Origin: Massilia mucilaginosa
Lineage (GTDB): Bacteria > Pseudomonadota > Gammaproteobacteria > Burkholderiales > Burkholderiaceae_D
Direction of reading: 5' to 3'
DNA: 64,000 bases
NCBI RefSeq assembly: GCF_011682145.1
Contig: NZ_WHJH01000028.1
Coordinates: 1 to 64,000 of the forward strand
The translations under genes and the position numbers were made by a program. Every line of letters begins with the position of its first letter. Positions within the stretch are counted from its first letter, which is position 1. A model generated the notes under the pieces. The model was not told the DNA's origin, did no database searches, and saw nothing but the letters and a program-made list of their open reading frames with translations. Below are positions 7,980 to 15,883 of the stretch, in pieces.

Positions 7980-9857
7980 TTACCACGAGCGCAGCCAGTC
8001 GCCGGTCCAGTCAAGCACCTGGTCTTTCCACACGCGGCGCGAAAATGTGTGGTCCGCTTCAAGCAATGTCTGGCGCGACACCCGCGGCGCGGCCAGCAAG
8101 CCTTGCCACTGCGCCGATCCGGCGGCGGTGTCGAGAAACTCCTGGGCCGTCAGGTCGGCGCCGCTGATGATCAACAGCACCTTGCCGCGAAAGCGCGCCA
8201 GCCCGGCCTGCATGCGTTCGGGCAGCGACGCCGGCGCGGCGGCTGCGGCGGACGCGCCGCCCCCGCCCTTGCCGACAGCGGCGCCGGCGATGCGCAGGAA
8301 CGAGGCGGCGGCCGCACCGACATTAAATTGACCGCGCAGGATCTTTTTCCACAGTTCCGGGTCAAACAATCGGGCGCGGTAATAGTGCTTGATGGTGGCC
8401 TTGGCGTGGCCGCCGCTGGTGCGCACCCATGGGTTGAGCAGCACCAGCCCGGTCACGCGCGCATCGTTGGCGGCGTAGAACAGCGCGGCCGAGGCGCCGT
8501 CGCACAAGCCCCAGATGACCACGTCTTCAATGCCGGGCAGGGCCTTGAACAAGTTGTCGACGGCGGCGCGCAGGTCGTCGCCGACCACTTCGAAGTCGCG
8601 GATGGCGCCGTGGCTGTCGCCCATGCCGCGGTAGTCGAAGCGCAGCGCGGCAATGCCTTGCGCGGCCAGTCCGCGCGCGAGCGTGGTGAACTGGCGGTGG
8701 CTGCCGACCCGGTACTGCGGGCCGCCGACCACGATCAGCACGGCGCGCGTGGCCGGCTGCGCGGGCACGCTGAGAACCCCGAACAGGGCTTCATCGCCGC
8801 AACTGAAGCCGAGCACGTCTTCACGGTAGCCGGGGGGCGCCGCGAGGGGACCGGCATGGGGCGCACGCTGTGCCTCCGGCATGCCGCCGTCCGCCGCGAC
8901 CGCCGGCGGCGCGGAGTTCGCCACCGTGGCGCGGGCGCTTGCGGCGTCGCGCTGCGGTGCCACGCCGGCATCGCCCTGCGCCGGGACTGGCGCGGCCTGC
9001 GCCGCGCCGTCGAACAGGGCCGATGTGGCCGCCAGCAGCTCGGGCGACTCGGCGATTTCCTGGGTCGACCAGAAAGGCATGCAGGTAACTTGTTGCAGGT
9101 GCAGGTCGACCCCGGCCTCGCGCCAGGCGTCGGCCAGACGCGTCACGGCGGGCGTGAGCGGGCGCTCGGCCGAGCCCGAGGTTTCCAGCCAGTGCACCGG
9201 GCAACCCAGCGGCGCGAGCTTGGCCGCGTCCTTGCTGTCGATGGCGGCGGCCAGGGCCGGGGCGATGTCGTAGCCGGCCACTTCGAGCATCTCGCCGCCG
9301 AGCAGGGTGGCGCGCAAGGCCGTGGTGCCGCCGCTTTTGGCGGCCGTTTTGCCGTCGCCGCCCTCGGCCAGCATGGCGTTGGCGGTGAGCAAGCGCAAGA
9401 ATTGGGTGAGGAAGGTGGCGCCGCTCTGTACCGGCTGCCACAGCACCACCCGGGCCAGCCGATGGCGGGCCTGGTGCGCGTAGTCCAGCGCCAGCAAGGC
9501 ACCCAGGCGCAGGCCCCACAGGGTCAGCGGTGCGTCCAGGCGCGCCGACAGCCAGGCGCAGCCGGCGGCCAGGTCGTCTTTCCAGATCTCCCAGCGGGCC
9601 TCGGCAAACTCGCCGCTGCTGTCGCCGCTGCCATACAGGTCGAGCTGGAGCACGCCGTAGCCCTGCGCCGCCAGCGCCCGCGCCTGCAGGGCGGCCATGC
9701 GGCGCGCCTTGTTCATTTCGTCGCCGAAAGGATGGACGTACAGGATCGCGCCACGGCAGCGCGCGCCGGCGGGCGGGTGGAACAGGCAGAAACGTTGTCC
9801 CAAGTCCGTCTGGAGAAAGAAGGGCTCGGCCCCCGGCGACTTGGGATGGGCAGTCAT
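7980..9857 (-). CDS. Fused XrtA-associated alpha/beta hydrolases 2 and 1
   Basis: 625 residues made of two alpha/beta-hydrolase domains that are usually two adjacent genes in exosortase A loci. Residues about 10-285 match the style of exosortase A-associated hydrolase 2 (AILYVHPFGDEMNKARRM, LQLDLYGSGDSSGEF). An Ala/Pro-rich linker spans about 290-345, and the rest matches hydrolase 1 (VLIVVGGPQYRVGSHRQF, LRFDYRGMGDSHG). The nucleophile elbow of the second domain reads GLCDG (Cys452), while the first reads GLRLG with Arg117 where a nucleophile normally sits. The start overlaps the ACP stop (ATGA), so the two are translationally coupled. Presumed to act on an acyl or peptidyl intermediate of the XrtA-linked pathway; substrate unknown. 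Confidence 0.9.
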   Translation of the reverse strand: MTAHPKSPGAEPFFLQTDLGQRFCLFHPPAGARCRGAILYVHPFGDEMNKARRMAALQARALAAQGYGVLQLDLYGSGDSSGEFAEARWEIWKDDLAAGCAWLSARLDAPLTLWGLRLGALLALDYAHQARHRLARVVLWQPVQSGATFLTQFLRLLTANAMLAEGGDGKTAAKSGGTTALRATLLGGEMLEVAGYDIAPALAAAIDSKDAAKLAPLGCPVHWLETSGSAERPLTPAVTRLADAWREAGVDLHLQQVTCMPFWSTQEIAESPELLAATSALFDGAAQAAPVPAQGDAGVAPQRDAASARATVANSAPPAVAADGGMPEAQRAPHAGPLAAPPGYREDVLGFSCGDEALFGVLSVPAQPATRAVLIVVGGPQYRVGSHRQFTTLARGLAAQGIAALRFDYRGMGDSHGAIRDFEVVGDDLRAAVDNLFKALPGIEDVVIWGLCDGASAALFYAANDARVTGLVLLNPWVRTSGGHAKATIKHYYRARLFDPELWKKILRGQFNVGAAAASFLRIAGAAVGKGGGGASAAAAAPASLPERMQAGLARFRGKVLLIISGADLTAQEFLDTAAGSAQWQGLLAAPRVSRQTLLEADHTFSRRVWKDQVLDWTGDWLRSW

Positions 9858-10102
9858 CAGGCCAGTTTTTGCTTGACGAAGGCGTTCAGGCTGCCCAGCG
9901 TTTCGAAGGTGCTGGCGCTGATTTCGTCGTCGTCGATGGTGATGCCGAAGTGTTCTTCGAGCGCGGCCATCAGGTTCACCACCGCCATCGAGTCGAGCTC
10001 GGGGATGCTGCCCAGCAGGGCCGATTGTTCGTTCAGTTCCTTGCCGGCGTCGCCCAGGCTGAGCACGTCGGTGAGGATGGTTTTGATGTCTTCGAGATAC
10101 AT
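9857..10102 (-). CDS. Acyl carrier protein of the XrtA-associated cluster
   Basis: 81 residues with the acyl carrier fold: helix I, then the phosphopantetheine site in LDSMAVVNLMAALEEHF (the Ser of DSM, about residue 38), then an acidic helix II/III region. Length and site position are typical. AGGATTTCC precedes the ATG. Its stop overlaps the start of the fused hydrolase. Together with the divergent acyl-CoA ligase and PLP decarboxylase it forms the acyl-activation part seen in exosortase A loci. The substrate loaded on it is not known. Confidence 0.92.
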   Translation of the reverse strand: MYLEDIKTILTDVLSLGDAGKELNEQSALLGSIPELDSMAVVNLMAALEEHFGITIDDDEISASTFETLGSLNAFVKQKLA

Positions 10103-10152
10103 GGAAATCCTAGATGGAAGTGCGTGAGAGTGTGTTGACGATGATTTTTCCT

Positions 10153-10194
10153 CCGTCGTTCCCGCGCCAAGGCGGCCCTCGGCGGCAACGACGG
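10153..10194. repeat. Hairpin between deacetylase and ACP genes
   Basis: CCGTCGTT at 10153-10160 and AACGACGG at 10187-10194 form an 8-bp stem around a GC-rich interior. There is no T run on either side, so it is not a classical terminator. It may be an mRNA-processing or attenuation element, or a decayed intergenic repeat. Confidence 0.4.
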
Positions 10195-10310
10195 TTGGAA
10201 GTGTGGCGATATTCGGTTCTACTGCGGCTGTTTAACGCCGTATTCATTGGGTGACATGGTACACGGGCCTCGCCCGATCAGTCCAGACCGCTACCCGGCG
10301 TGCGCGCGCC

Positions 10311-11327
10311 TTACACCGTGTCGCCATTGCGCCGCAAATTTTGCATCATGCGCAGCATGTAACGGAACTGGCCACGGTCCCACGGGGTAAATCGCGGCAA
10401 CTGAAACAGATCGCCTCCCGGCCGCGCCGCGCCCCACGAGGTCGACACCGCCGCCTCGAAGCCCAGTTCCCGGACGATCGCCACATGCTCGGCCAGGTAA
10501 TCCTGTCCCGGCTTGCCGTTCGGGTAAGCGAACAAGCTCACCGGTGCGCCGATGATCGCTTCCAGCGCGGCTTTGCCATCGGCGATTTCCTGGCGCGCCG
10601 CAGCCGCCTCCATGCGCGCCACGATCGGATGATGGACCGTGTGCGCGCCGATGCCCATCCCGGCCTGGTGCAGCTGGCGCACCTGCGCGGAGGTCATCAT
10701 CAGGTCGGTCGGCAAGTCCACCGGCACCAGCGCGCACAGCGCCGCCACCTGGCGCAGGCGTTCTTCCAGCGGCAAGTACTTGAGCGCGCCGAGCAGGGTC
10801 GCAATCGCCGCCTGCCGCCTGGCCACCGTATCGAGTTCGAACTCGCCCTGCCCGGCCGGGCGCAGGTCGATCCGGTCCGGCGCCCGGCGGATCAGCTCGA
10901 TCACCGTGTCGTTCCACATGCGTCCGCCGTTCAGGAAGCCGCTGGCGATAAAGAAGGTCGCATGCACCCCATGCCGCTGCAAGATCGGCAGCGCGATGGT
11001 GGCATTGTCGGCATACCCATCGTCGAAGGTGATGCAGGCCGCGCGCGGCGGCAGCTTGCCGGCCTTTAAGCCGCGCACACCGTCGGCCAGCGAGATGATG
11101 TTGAAGCACTGTTTCAGCTGGGTCAGCTGGGCGTCGAAACGGCGCGCATCGACCTCGTCCGGAAAAATCGCATCCTGGCGCGGCAGCACGCGGTGAAAAA
11201 TCAGGATCGACAGGCGCTGGCGCGCACTGCCCATGAAGCCCAGATGACGCATGGCGCGGCTGGCCATGCCGGCCCGGGCCGGTCCTGCCGGCGCGGGGTC
11301 GAAGCGATCGGTGCGCTGTAGCGGCAT
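10311..11327 (-). CDS. Polysaccharide deacetylase family protein
   Basis: 338 residues. NodB-type carbohydrate esterase 4 domain with the metal-binding TFDDGYADN motif and a downstream GIGAHTVHHP motif supplying the His ligands, followed by FAYPNGK. It is expected to remove N-acetyl groups from a polysaccharide or precursor. The preferred start at 11327 has GAAAGAA upstream. An in-frame ATG at 11357 overlaps the ligase stop (ATGA) but has no ribosome site, so ten extra residues are possible. No signal peptide is obvious. This is distinct from the DUF3473-type deacetylase at 38957-39841. Confidence 0.87.
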   Translation of the reverse strand: MPLQRTDRFDPAPAGPARAGMASRAMRHLGFMGSARQRLSILIFHRVLPRQDAIFPDEVDARRFDAQLTQLKQCFNIISLADGVRGLKAGKLPPRAACITFDDGYADNATIALPILQRHGVHATFFIASGFLNGGRMWNDTVIELIRRAPDRIDLRPAGQGEFELDTVARRQAAIATLLGALKYLPLEERLRQVAALCALVPVDLPTDLMMTSAQVRQLHQAGMGIGAHTVHHPIVARMEAAAARQEIADGKAALEAIIGAPVSLFAYPNGKPGQDYLAEHVAIVRELGFEAAVSTSWGAARPGGDLFQLPRFTPWDRGQFRYMLRMMQNLRRNGDTV

Positions 11328-11353
11328 GGCATGTTCTTTCGTGGTGAAACGGG

Positions 11354-12700
11354 TCATGGGGCGGCCGCGCCGTGCGCCTGGGCTTGTGCCTGGGCCTGGG
11401 CATGGGCCTCGATCTGGGCGGCGCGGGCAGCCTCGCGCGCGGCCGCCCTGGCTGCGGCGGCCTCGGCCGCCAGGGTTTGCTCGACCAGGTAACCGGTGCT
11501 CACCACCGCCGCCATCAGATAATAGGGCACGTCGTAATACAGCAGGCTGAGGAAGGCGCCGCCCACGCCGAAGCCGAGCAGGCTGACCTGGATCATGCGG
11601 GCCAGGTCCGCCGCCCATTTCAGGTCCTCCCTTTTCTCCGTCGTGCGCACGATCCAGGCCGCCTTGCGCCAGGTGAGGAACGCCAGCAACAGATAGATGC
11701 CGAGCCCGATAAAGCCATGCTCGCCCAGCGCCTGGAAATAGATACTGTGGGCGGCGTGCACATCGTCCGGCACCGGCGCGTACAGCTCGAAGGCGGTACG
11801 GTTGTAAATCTCGAAGCCGCCGCCGAGCGGGCGGTCCTTCGCCATGTTGTAGGCCATGTACCAGGCATTGATGCGCCCCATGGCCGAACTGTCTTCCTTG
11901 TAGGTATTGATGGTCTCCATGCGCGAGGACCATTTGTCGGGCATGAAGGTGATGGCAATCGGCACCATCAGCACCATCAAGGCGCCCAGCACCACCTTCT
12001 TCGGGCTTTTCAGCCACAGGAAGAACAGCATCGCCGCGATCCCCACCAGCGCGCCGCGCGAGTAGGAACCGAGCGCGGCGAAGGCGCACAGGATGATCGA
12101 CGCCAGCATGGCCCAGCGCGCCCACTTGTTCTTCAGGATCGTGTACAGGAAGCACATCACGGGAATGATCGTGATGAAGGCCAGCGCGACTTCGTTATTG
12201 CCCTCGATATAGCTGCCCTGCGGCCCCCACACAATGCTGCTGCCGCCGGTGGCCACGGTAAAGATGCCGCCCTTCACCCCGTAATAGGCGAGCGAGCCGA
12301 CCAGGGTCCAGATCAGCAGCTCGATCTGTCTGCGGGTCTTGATCAGCATGATGGTGGCAAACGTCATCAGCATGATCTTCGAGACGCGGTTGAGCATCAC
12401 CACCGATTCGTCCGGCCACATCGAAAAGATGGTGGTAATTCCCATCCACACGCCGAACACCATGAGCGTGAGCACAATCGGCGTCATGGGCAGTTTTTTG
12501 GGATCCCGGGTGACCAGCAGGCCGATCAGGGTCACGCCGGCGATGATCGCGGCGAACGGAAAGGAATAGGCGAAGCCCCAGCTGAGCCGGTGCGGGTTCA
12601 TCACGCTGATCCATACCCACATCAGCACGCCGATATACGGGCGCTTCAGAATGAACGGCAGTGAACCGAACACAACCAGCGTAATGACTAAGTCTCTCAT
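11354..12700 (-). CDS. XrtA-associated O-antigen-ligase-like (O-glycosylation ligase) protein
   Basis: 448 residues with about ten to twelve membrane segments. The N-terminus (SVMNPHRLSWGFAYSFPFA) and the large loop with GRINAWYMAYNMAKDRPLGG and HAAHSIYFQALGEHGFIGLG match the exosortase A-associated branch of the Wzy/WaaL superfamily, which may transfer glycan to PEP-CTERM proteins or polymerise repeat units. The last ~40 residues are an unusual Ala/Gln tail (AQAQAQAQAHGAAAP), predicted helical and cytoplasmic. Its stop overlaps a possible start of the deacetylase. It is divergent from the acyl-CoA ligase gene across a 248-base regulatory region. Confidence 0.92.
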   Translation of the reverse strand: MRDLVITLVVFGSLPFILKRPYIGVLMWVWISVMNPHRLSWGFAYSFPFAAIIAGVTLIGLLVTRDPKKLPMTPIVLTLMVFGVWMGITTIFSMWPDESVVMLNRVSKIMLMTFATIMLIKTRRQIELLIWTLVGSLAYYGVKGGIFTVATGGSSIVWGPQGSYIEGNNEVALAFITIIPVMCFLYTILKNKWARWAMLASIILCAFAALGSYSRGALVGIAAMLFFLWLKSPKKVVLGALMVLMVPIAITFMPDKWSSRMETINTYKEDSSAMGRINAWYMAYNMAKDRPLGGGFEIYNRTAFELYAPVPDDVHAAHSIYFQALGEHGFIGLGIYLLLAFLTWRKAAWIVRTTEKREDLKWAADLARMIQVSLLGFGVGGAFLSLLYYDVPYYLMAAVVSTGYLVEQTLAAEAAAARAAAREAARAAQIEAHAQAQAQAQAHGAAAP

Positions 12701-12778
12701 GAACGATCTGGCGCGGTCCGGTTAGGCTAAGCGGCCCTCTCGGATTCGCTTAAGTAATATGTAATTGATATTGTTAGT

Positions 12779-12805
12779 GTTCAAGTGGTAAGATTGTACT
12801 TGAAC
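12779..12805. promoter_or_regulatory. Inverted repeat in divergent promoter region
   Basis: GTTCAAGT at 12779-12786 and ACTTGAAC at 12798-12805 are perfect 8-bp inverted arms separated by 11 bases. The site lies in the AT-rich divergent region between the O-antigen-ligase-like gene (minus) and the acyl-CoA ligase gene (plus), as expected for a dimeric regulator site. No regulator is identified. Confidence 0.45.
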
Positions 12806-12826
12806 TTCTTCCAAATTTCGCTTGCA

Positions 12827-12844
12827 CGGAGAAATTGATCTCCG
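12827..12844. promoter_or_regulatory. Second small palindrome in the divergent region
   Basis: CGGAGA (12827-12832) and TCTCCG (12839-12844) flank AATTGA; outer TTG and CAA also pair. It lies about 105 bases upstream of the acyl-CoA ligase start. It could be a leader hairpin or an operator; evidence is limited to symmetry and location. Confidence 0.3.
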
Positions 12845-12948
12845 CACAATTTGGCTAGCGTCACGCATGGCACAATCCACGGCGCAAGTCGCCCCCCTTA
12901 TCGTCCCGAACAGCAACGCTTTGGCTTCCAGCCGTACGCAAGGTTTCA

Positions 12949-14559
12949 ATGAGTGACTTGATCCACGACTTCATCTTCCGCTCTGCCGGCCGCTCCCCAC
13001 AAGCGGAGGCGCTCGTTTATGGCAGCCGCCGTCTGGATTACGCAACACTTGCGGATTCCGTACGGCAAGTCTCGACAACCGTGCTCGGCCTTGGCCTGGG
13101 CCGTGGCGAGCGCCTGGCGGTGTATCTTGAGAAAAACATCGAGAATGTGGCCACCATGTTCGGCGCCGCGGCCGCCGGCGGCGTGTTCGTGCCCGTCAAT
13201 CCCCTGCTTAAACCCGAACAGGTCGCTTACATCCTGGCCGACTGCAATGTGCGCATCCTGGTCACCTCGGCCGACCGCCTGAAATTGCTGGCCGGCGCCC
13301 TCGATGCCTGCCCCGACCTGCACACCGTCATCGTCACCGGCAACATCGACAAGGCGCCCGCCCTGGCCCGCATCCGCGTGCTGGGATGGGACGCTGTTTT
13401 GGCCAAATTCGTGGCCGCAGCCGAACCCGCCATCCCGGCGCGCAATATCGACACCGACATGGCGGCGATTTTGTACACCTCGGGCAGCACCGGCAAGCCG
13501 AAAGGCGTGGTGCTGTCCCACCGCAACATGGTGGCCGGCGCCAACAGCGTGGCCAGCTACCTGGACAATACCCCGGCCGACCGCATCCTGGCCGTGCTGC
13601 CGCTGAGCTTCGACTATGGCCTGAGCCAGCTGACCACCGCTTTCAGCGTCGGCGCCACCGCCGTGCTGATCAACCACCTGCTGGCGCGCGATATTCTCAA
13701 AGCCGTGCAAGCCGAACGCATCACCGGCCTGGCCGCGGTGCCGCCGCTGTGGATCCAGATCGCGCCCCTGCCGTGGCCGGCCGACTGCACCCTGCGCTAT
13801 CTCACCAATTCCGGCGGCGCCATGCAGCGCCCCACGCTCGACGCCTTGCGCCGCGCGCTGCCGAACGCGCAACCATTTTTGATGTACGGCCTGACCGAAG
13901 CCTTCCGCAGCACCTACCTGCCGCCGGCCGAACTCGATCGCCGCCCCGACTCGATGGGCAAGGCGATCCCGAATGCCGAAGTAATGGTCTTGCGCCCCGA
14001 CGGCAGCGAATGCGATCCCGGCGAAGCCGGCGAACTGGTGCACCGTGGCGCGCTTGTCTCGCTCGGCTACTGGAACGACCGCGCCAAGACCGCCGAGCGC
14101 TTCAAGCCGGTGGTGTCAATCCATCACGGCCTGACCCTGACCGAAATGGCAGTGTGGTCGGGCGACACGGTGCGCAAGGATGAACAAGGCTTCCTGTACT
14201 TCATCAGCCGCAACGATGAAATGATCAAGACCTCCGGTTACCGGGTCAGCCCCTCCGAAGTGGAAGAAGTGGTCTACGCGCGCGAGGGCGTGGCCGAAGC
14301 GGCCGCCATCGGCCTGGCCCACCCCACCCTGGGCCAGGCCATCGTGGTCGTCGCCCACCCGCGCGAAGGCAGCGGCCTGACCGCCGAAAGCCTGCTGGCC
14401 GCCTGCAAACCGCATCTGCCGGCCTACATGCTGCCGGCGCGCGTGATCATCGCGCCCGAGAGCCTGCCGCGCAACCCGAACGGCAAAATCGACCGCAAAC
14501 TCTTGAGCGTACAAATGGAACAGCTGTTTATGGAACCCTTGAAGGAAGCAAACTCGTGA
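12949..14559 (+). CDS. Acyl-CoA ligase (AMP-forming), exosortase A-associated
   Basis: 536 residues, ANL superfamily adenylate-forming enzyme. Motifs in order: AILYTSGSTGKPKGVVLSH near residues 171-190 (P-loop), MYGLTEAFRSTYLP (A5), GYRVSPSEVEEVVY (A8 hinge) and PNGKIDRK with the catalytic Lys near the C-terminus. It activates a carboxylic acid as acyl-AMP and passes it to CoA or a carrier protein; the ACP at 9857-10102 is the likely carrier. It is the first gene of a plus-strand train, and its stop overlaps the GTG start of the decarboxylase. The family is a recurrent neighbour of exosortase A. Confidence 0.94.
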   Translation: MSDLIHDFIFRSAGRSPQAEALVYGSRRLDYATLADSVRQVSTTVLGLGLGRGERLAVYLEKNIENVATMFGAAAAGGVFVPVNPLLKPEQVAYILADCNVRILVTSADRLKLLAGALDACPDLHTVIVTGNIDKAPALARIRVLGWDAVLAKFVAAAEPAIPARNIDTDMAAILYTSGSTGKPKGVVLSHRNMVAGANSVASYLDNTPADRILAVLPLSFDYGLSQLTTAFSVGATAVLINHLLARDILKAVQAERITGLAAVPPLWIQIAPLPWPADCTLRYLTNSGGAMQRPTLDALRRALPNAQPFLMYGLTEAFRSTYLPPAELDRRPDSMGKAIPNAEVMVLRPDGSECDPGEAGELVHRGALVSLGYWNDRAKTAERFKPVVSIHHGLTLTEMAVWSGDTVRKDEQGFLYFISRNDEMIKTSGYRVSPSEVEEVVYAREGVAEAAAIGLAHPTLGQAIVVVAHPREGSGLTAESLLAACKPHLPAYMLPARVIIAPESLPRNPNGKIDRKLLSVQMEQLFMEPLKEANS

Positions 14560-15791
14560 CCGCACCCCGTCCGCAACACGCGCCGCTGGCGCAATTCGAG
14601 GTCGAGGGCGATTGCCTGCAGATCGGCGGCATGCCGCTCACGCGCCTGGCCGAACGGGTCGGGCGCACGCCCTTCTACGCCTACGACCGCGCCAAGCTGA
14701 CCGAGCGGGTCGAACTGCTGCGCCGCCACCTGCCGCCCGAGATCCATCTGCACTACGCCATGAAAGCCAATCCGATGCCGGCCGTGGTCCAGCACATGGC
14801 CACCCTGGTCGACGGCATCGACATCGCCTCCGGCGGCGAACAGCGGGTCGCGCTCGACACGCCCATGGCGCCGCACCTGGTCAGCTTCGCCGGTCCGGGC
14901 AAGAGCGATACGGACCTGGGCTGCGCGATCGCCGCCGGTGTGACCTTGAACATGGAGTCCGAGGCGGAAATGGAGCGCATCGCCGTCATCGGCGCGCGCC
15001 TGGGCCTCACGCCGCGCGTGGCGGTGCGGGTCAATCCCGACTTCGAACTCAAGTCGTCCGGCATGAAAATGGGCGGCGGACCAAAACAGTTCGGGGTCGA
15101 CGCCGAGCGCGTGCCCGCCATGCTGGGACGCATCGGCGAACTGGCGCTCGACTTCCAGGGTTTTCATATCTACAGCGGCTCGCAGAACCTGAAAGCGGCA
15201 TCGATCCAGGACGCGCACGAAAAAACCTTCGCGCTGGCGATCCGCCTGGCCGCGCACTGGCCCGGTCCCCTGCGCACGCTCAACATCGGCGGCGGCTTCG
15301 GCATTCCCTACTTCCCCGGCGAAGAACGGCTCGACCTGGCCGCCGTGGGCGAGAACCTCAAGCGCATCCTGCCGGACGTGCGGCGCGCGCTGCCCGGCAC
15401 CGAGATCGTGATCGAACTGGGACGCTACCTGGTGGCCGAAGCGGGCATTTACGTCAGCCGCGTGATCGAGCGCAAGGAGTCGCGCGGCCAGGTCTACCTG
15501 GTCACCGACGGCGGCCTGCATCATCACCTGGCGGCGTCCGGCAACTTCGGGCAGGTGATCCGCAAGAACTACCCGGTCGCCATCGGCAACCGCATGAACG
15601 CCGAAGAACGCGAAACAGTCTCCGTGGTCGGTCCGCTGTGCACCCCGCTCGACCTGCTGGCCGACCAGATGCCGCTCGCCAAAGCCGAGGTGGGCGACCT
15701 GGTGGTGGTGTTCCAGTCGGGCGCCTACGGCCTGTCGGCCAGCCCGGTCGCCTTCCTCAGCCATCCCGTGGCGCTGGAAGTGCTGGTCTGA
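14556..15791 (+). CDS. PLP-dependent decarboxylase, exosortase A-associated
   Basis: 411 residues, fold-type III alanine-racemase-like decarboxylase (LysA / ornithine-diaminopimelate decarboxylase group). The PLP lysine is in HYAMKANPM (about residue 70), the phosphate-binding glycines in NIGGGFGIPYF, and the C-terminal active-site Cys region in GPLCTPLDLL. It starts with GTG overlapping the upstream stop (GTGA). It is predicted to decarboxylate an amino acid or an aminoacyl-carrier intermediate; the true substrate in exosortase A clusters is unknown. Confidence 0.93.
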   Translation: MTAPRPQHAPLAQFEVEGDCLQIGGMPLTRLAERVGRTPFYAYDRAKLTERVELLRRHLPPEIHLHYAMKANPMPAVVQHMATLVDGIDIASGGEQRVALDTPMAPHLVSFAGPGKSDTDLGCAIAAGVTLNMESEAEMERIAVIGARLGLTPRVAVRVNPDFELKSSGMKMGGGPKQFGVDAERVPAMLGRIGELALDFQGFHIYSGSQNLKAASIQDAHEKTFALAIRLAAHWPGPLRTLNIGGGFGIPYFPGEERLDLAAVGENLKRILPDVRRALPGTEIVIELGRYLVAEAGIYVSRVIERKESRGQVYLVTDGGLHHHLAASGNFGQVIRKNYPVAIGNRMNAEERETVSVVGPLCTPLDLLADQMPLAKAEVGDLVVVFQSGAYGLSASPVAFLSHPVALEVLV

Positions 15792-15853
15792 TGCCATAAT
15801 CCGCACTCGATCCGCAATCAACGATGACAACCAACGCAAGCGCGAGGATAGCA

Positions 15854-15883
15854 ATGACTGAATTTTCCGGGAAGCCGCAGTGA
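15854..15883 (+). other. Possible 9-codon leader ORF coupled to the next gene
   Basis: ATG at 15854 has a good ribosome site (GCGAGGATAGCA) and encodes MTEFSGKPQ before a TGA at 15881-15883 that overlaps the GTG start of the amidotransferase (GTGA). The downstream GTG has only a weak site, so translation may be coupled through this short ORF. No peptide evidence. Confidence 0.25.

Noticed and set aside
7980-9857. Polyketide-type thioesterase or synthase fragment because of the adjacent ACP
   Set aside because: No ketosynthase or acyltransferase domain is present; both halves fit the exosortase A-associated hydrolases.
12868-12884. TGGCAC with downstream GGCG before the acyl-CoA ligase gene as a sigma-54 promoter
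   Set aside because: The GC lies 11 rather than 10 bases from GG and the -12 element is poor.
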